A stretch of 5,792 nt of DNA from Chloroflexota bacterium (lineage in GTDB: Bacteria; Chloroflexota; Dehalococcoidia; GIF9; UBA5629), in contig JAPLHL010000477.1 of assembly GCA_026389655.1 (NCBI GenBank), positions 1 to 5,792 of the forward strand, given 5' to 3'. The translations under genes were made by a program, and so were the position numbers. Of this stretch, positions 5,751 to 5,792 are shown one piece after another; the stretch's first letter is position 1; each line of letters begins with the position of its first letter. The notes beneath the pieces are model-generated. The model searched no databases. It saw only the letters and a list, made by a program, of their open reading frames with translations, and was not told the DNA's origin.

Positions 5751-5792
5751 TTATTTCCCTTTAGTGGCGGTCTTCCCAGCCTTACCAGGCTT
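5751..5792 (-). CDS. rplF: 50S ribosomal protein L6, C-terminal 13 residues (cut by window edge)
   Basis: Only 13 codons and the TAA stop are present, reading [14 protein letters not shown] basic tail with a KxGKAGK-like motif is how L6 normally ends, and rplF is the gene that normally precedes rplR in the spc operon. L6 binds 23S rRNA near the sarcin-ricin loop. The identification rests on position plus this short tail, which continues a few residues past the usual end. The stop is 2 bases before the rplR start. Confidence 0.82.
   Translation of the reverse strand, partial: KPGKAGKTATKGK

Noticed and set aside
1..5792. Search for a novel system, mobile element, CRISPR array, tRNA or attachment site
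   Set aside because: Nearly every base is assigned to conserved ribosomal, translocation or housekeeping genes in a standard order. No direct repeats, integrase-like or transposase-like frames or structured RNA genes were seen by eye.

Overview
The window is a nearly gap-free bacterial ribosomal-protein cluster, the spc-alpha segment of the S10-spc-alpha superoperon. Every real gene lies on the minus strand, so the biological order runs from high to low coordinates: rplF (3' tail only), rplR, rpsE, rpmD, rplO, secY, adk, map, infA, rpmJ, rpsM, rpsK, rpsD (5' part only). This order, with adk, map and infA between secY and rpmJ, is the common one in Gram-positive and Chloroflexota-type bacteria and differs from E. 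coli, where adk, map and infA are elsewhere. Base composition is moderate. S4 carries a zinc-binding cysteine set and adenylate kinase a four-cysteine LID. Sequence style and gene order suggest an uncultured or anaerobic member of Chloroflexota, perhaps Dehalococcoidia, but this is an impression from protein texture and only of low to moderate confidence.

Layout by region. At 4214-5792 are the ribosomal proteins L6 (end), L18, S5, L30 and L15, with junctions of 2 to 9 bases or small overlaps. At 1241-4212 are SecY, adenylate kinase, methionine aminopeptidase type I and IF-1, also tightly packed (1 nt between rplO and secY, 0 nt between adk and map). At 1159-1240 is the only sizeable non-coding gap (82 bases). 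It holds a hairpin overlapping the infA stop codon, followed immediately by a near-consensus housekeeping promoter reading toward rpmJ. At 1-1158 are L36, S13, S11 and the first 74 codons of S4, which form the start of the alpha operon.

Functionally the genes supply parts of both ribosomal subunits, the protein-conducting channel that receives nascent membrane and secreted proteins, the enzyme that removes the initiator methionine, an initiation factor and the main adenylate-balancing kinase. All are core growth genes that benefit from co-expression.

I found no mobile element, CRISPR, tRNA, rRNA or accessory system, and no sign of a previously undescribed system. The most informative feature is the terminator-like hairpin plus promoter between infA and rpmJ, which suggests that rpmJ is expressed with the alpha operon. 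Smaller points are unusual residues in L15 and S11, a GTG start for rpmD, and an infA start with no visible Shine-Dalgarno sequence. There is no gene-free stretch longer than 300 bases.
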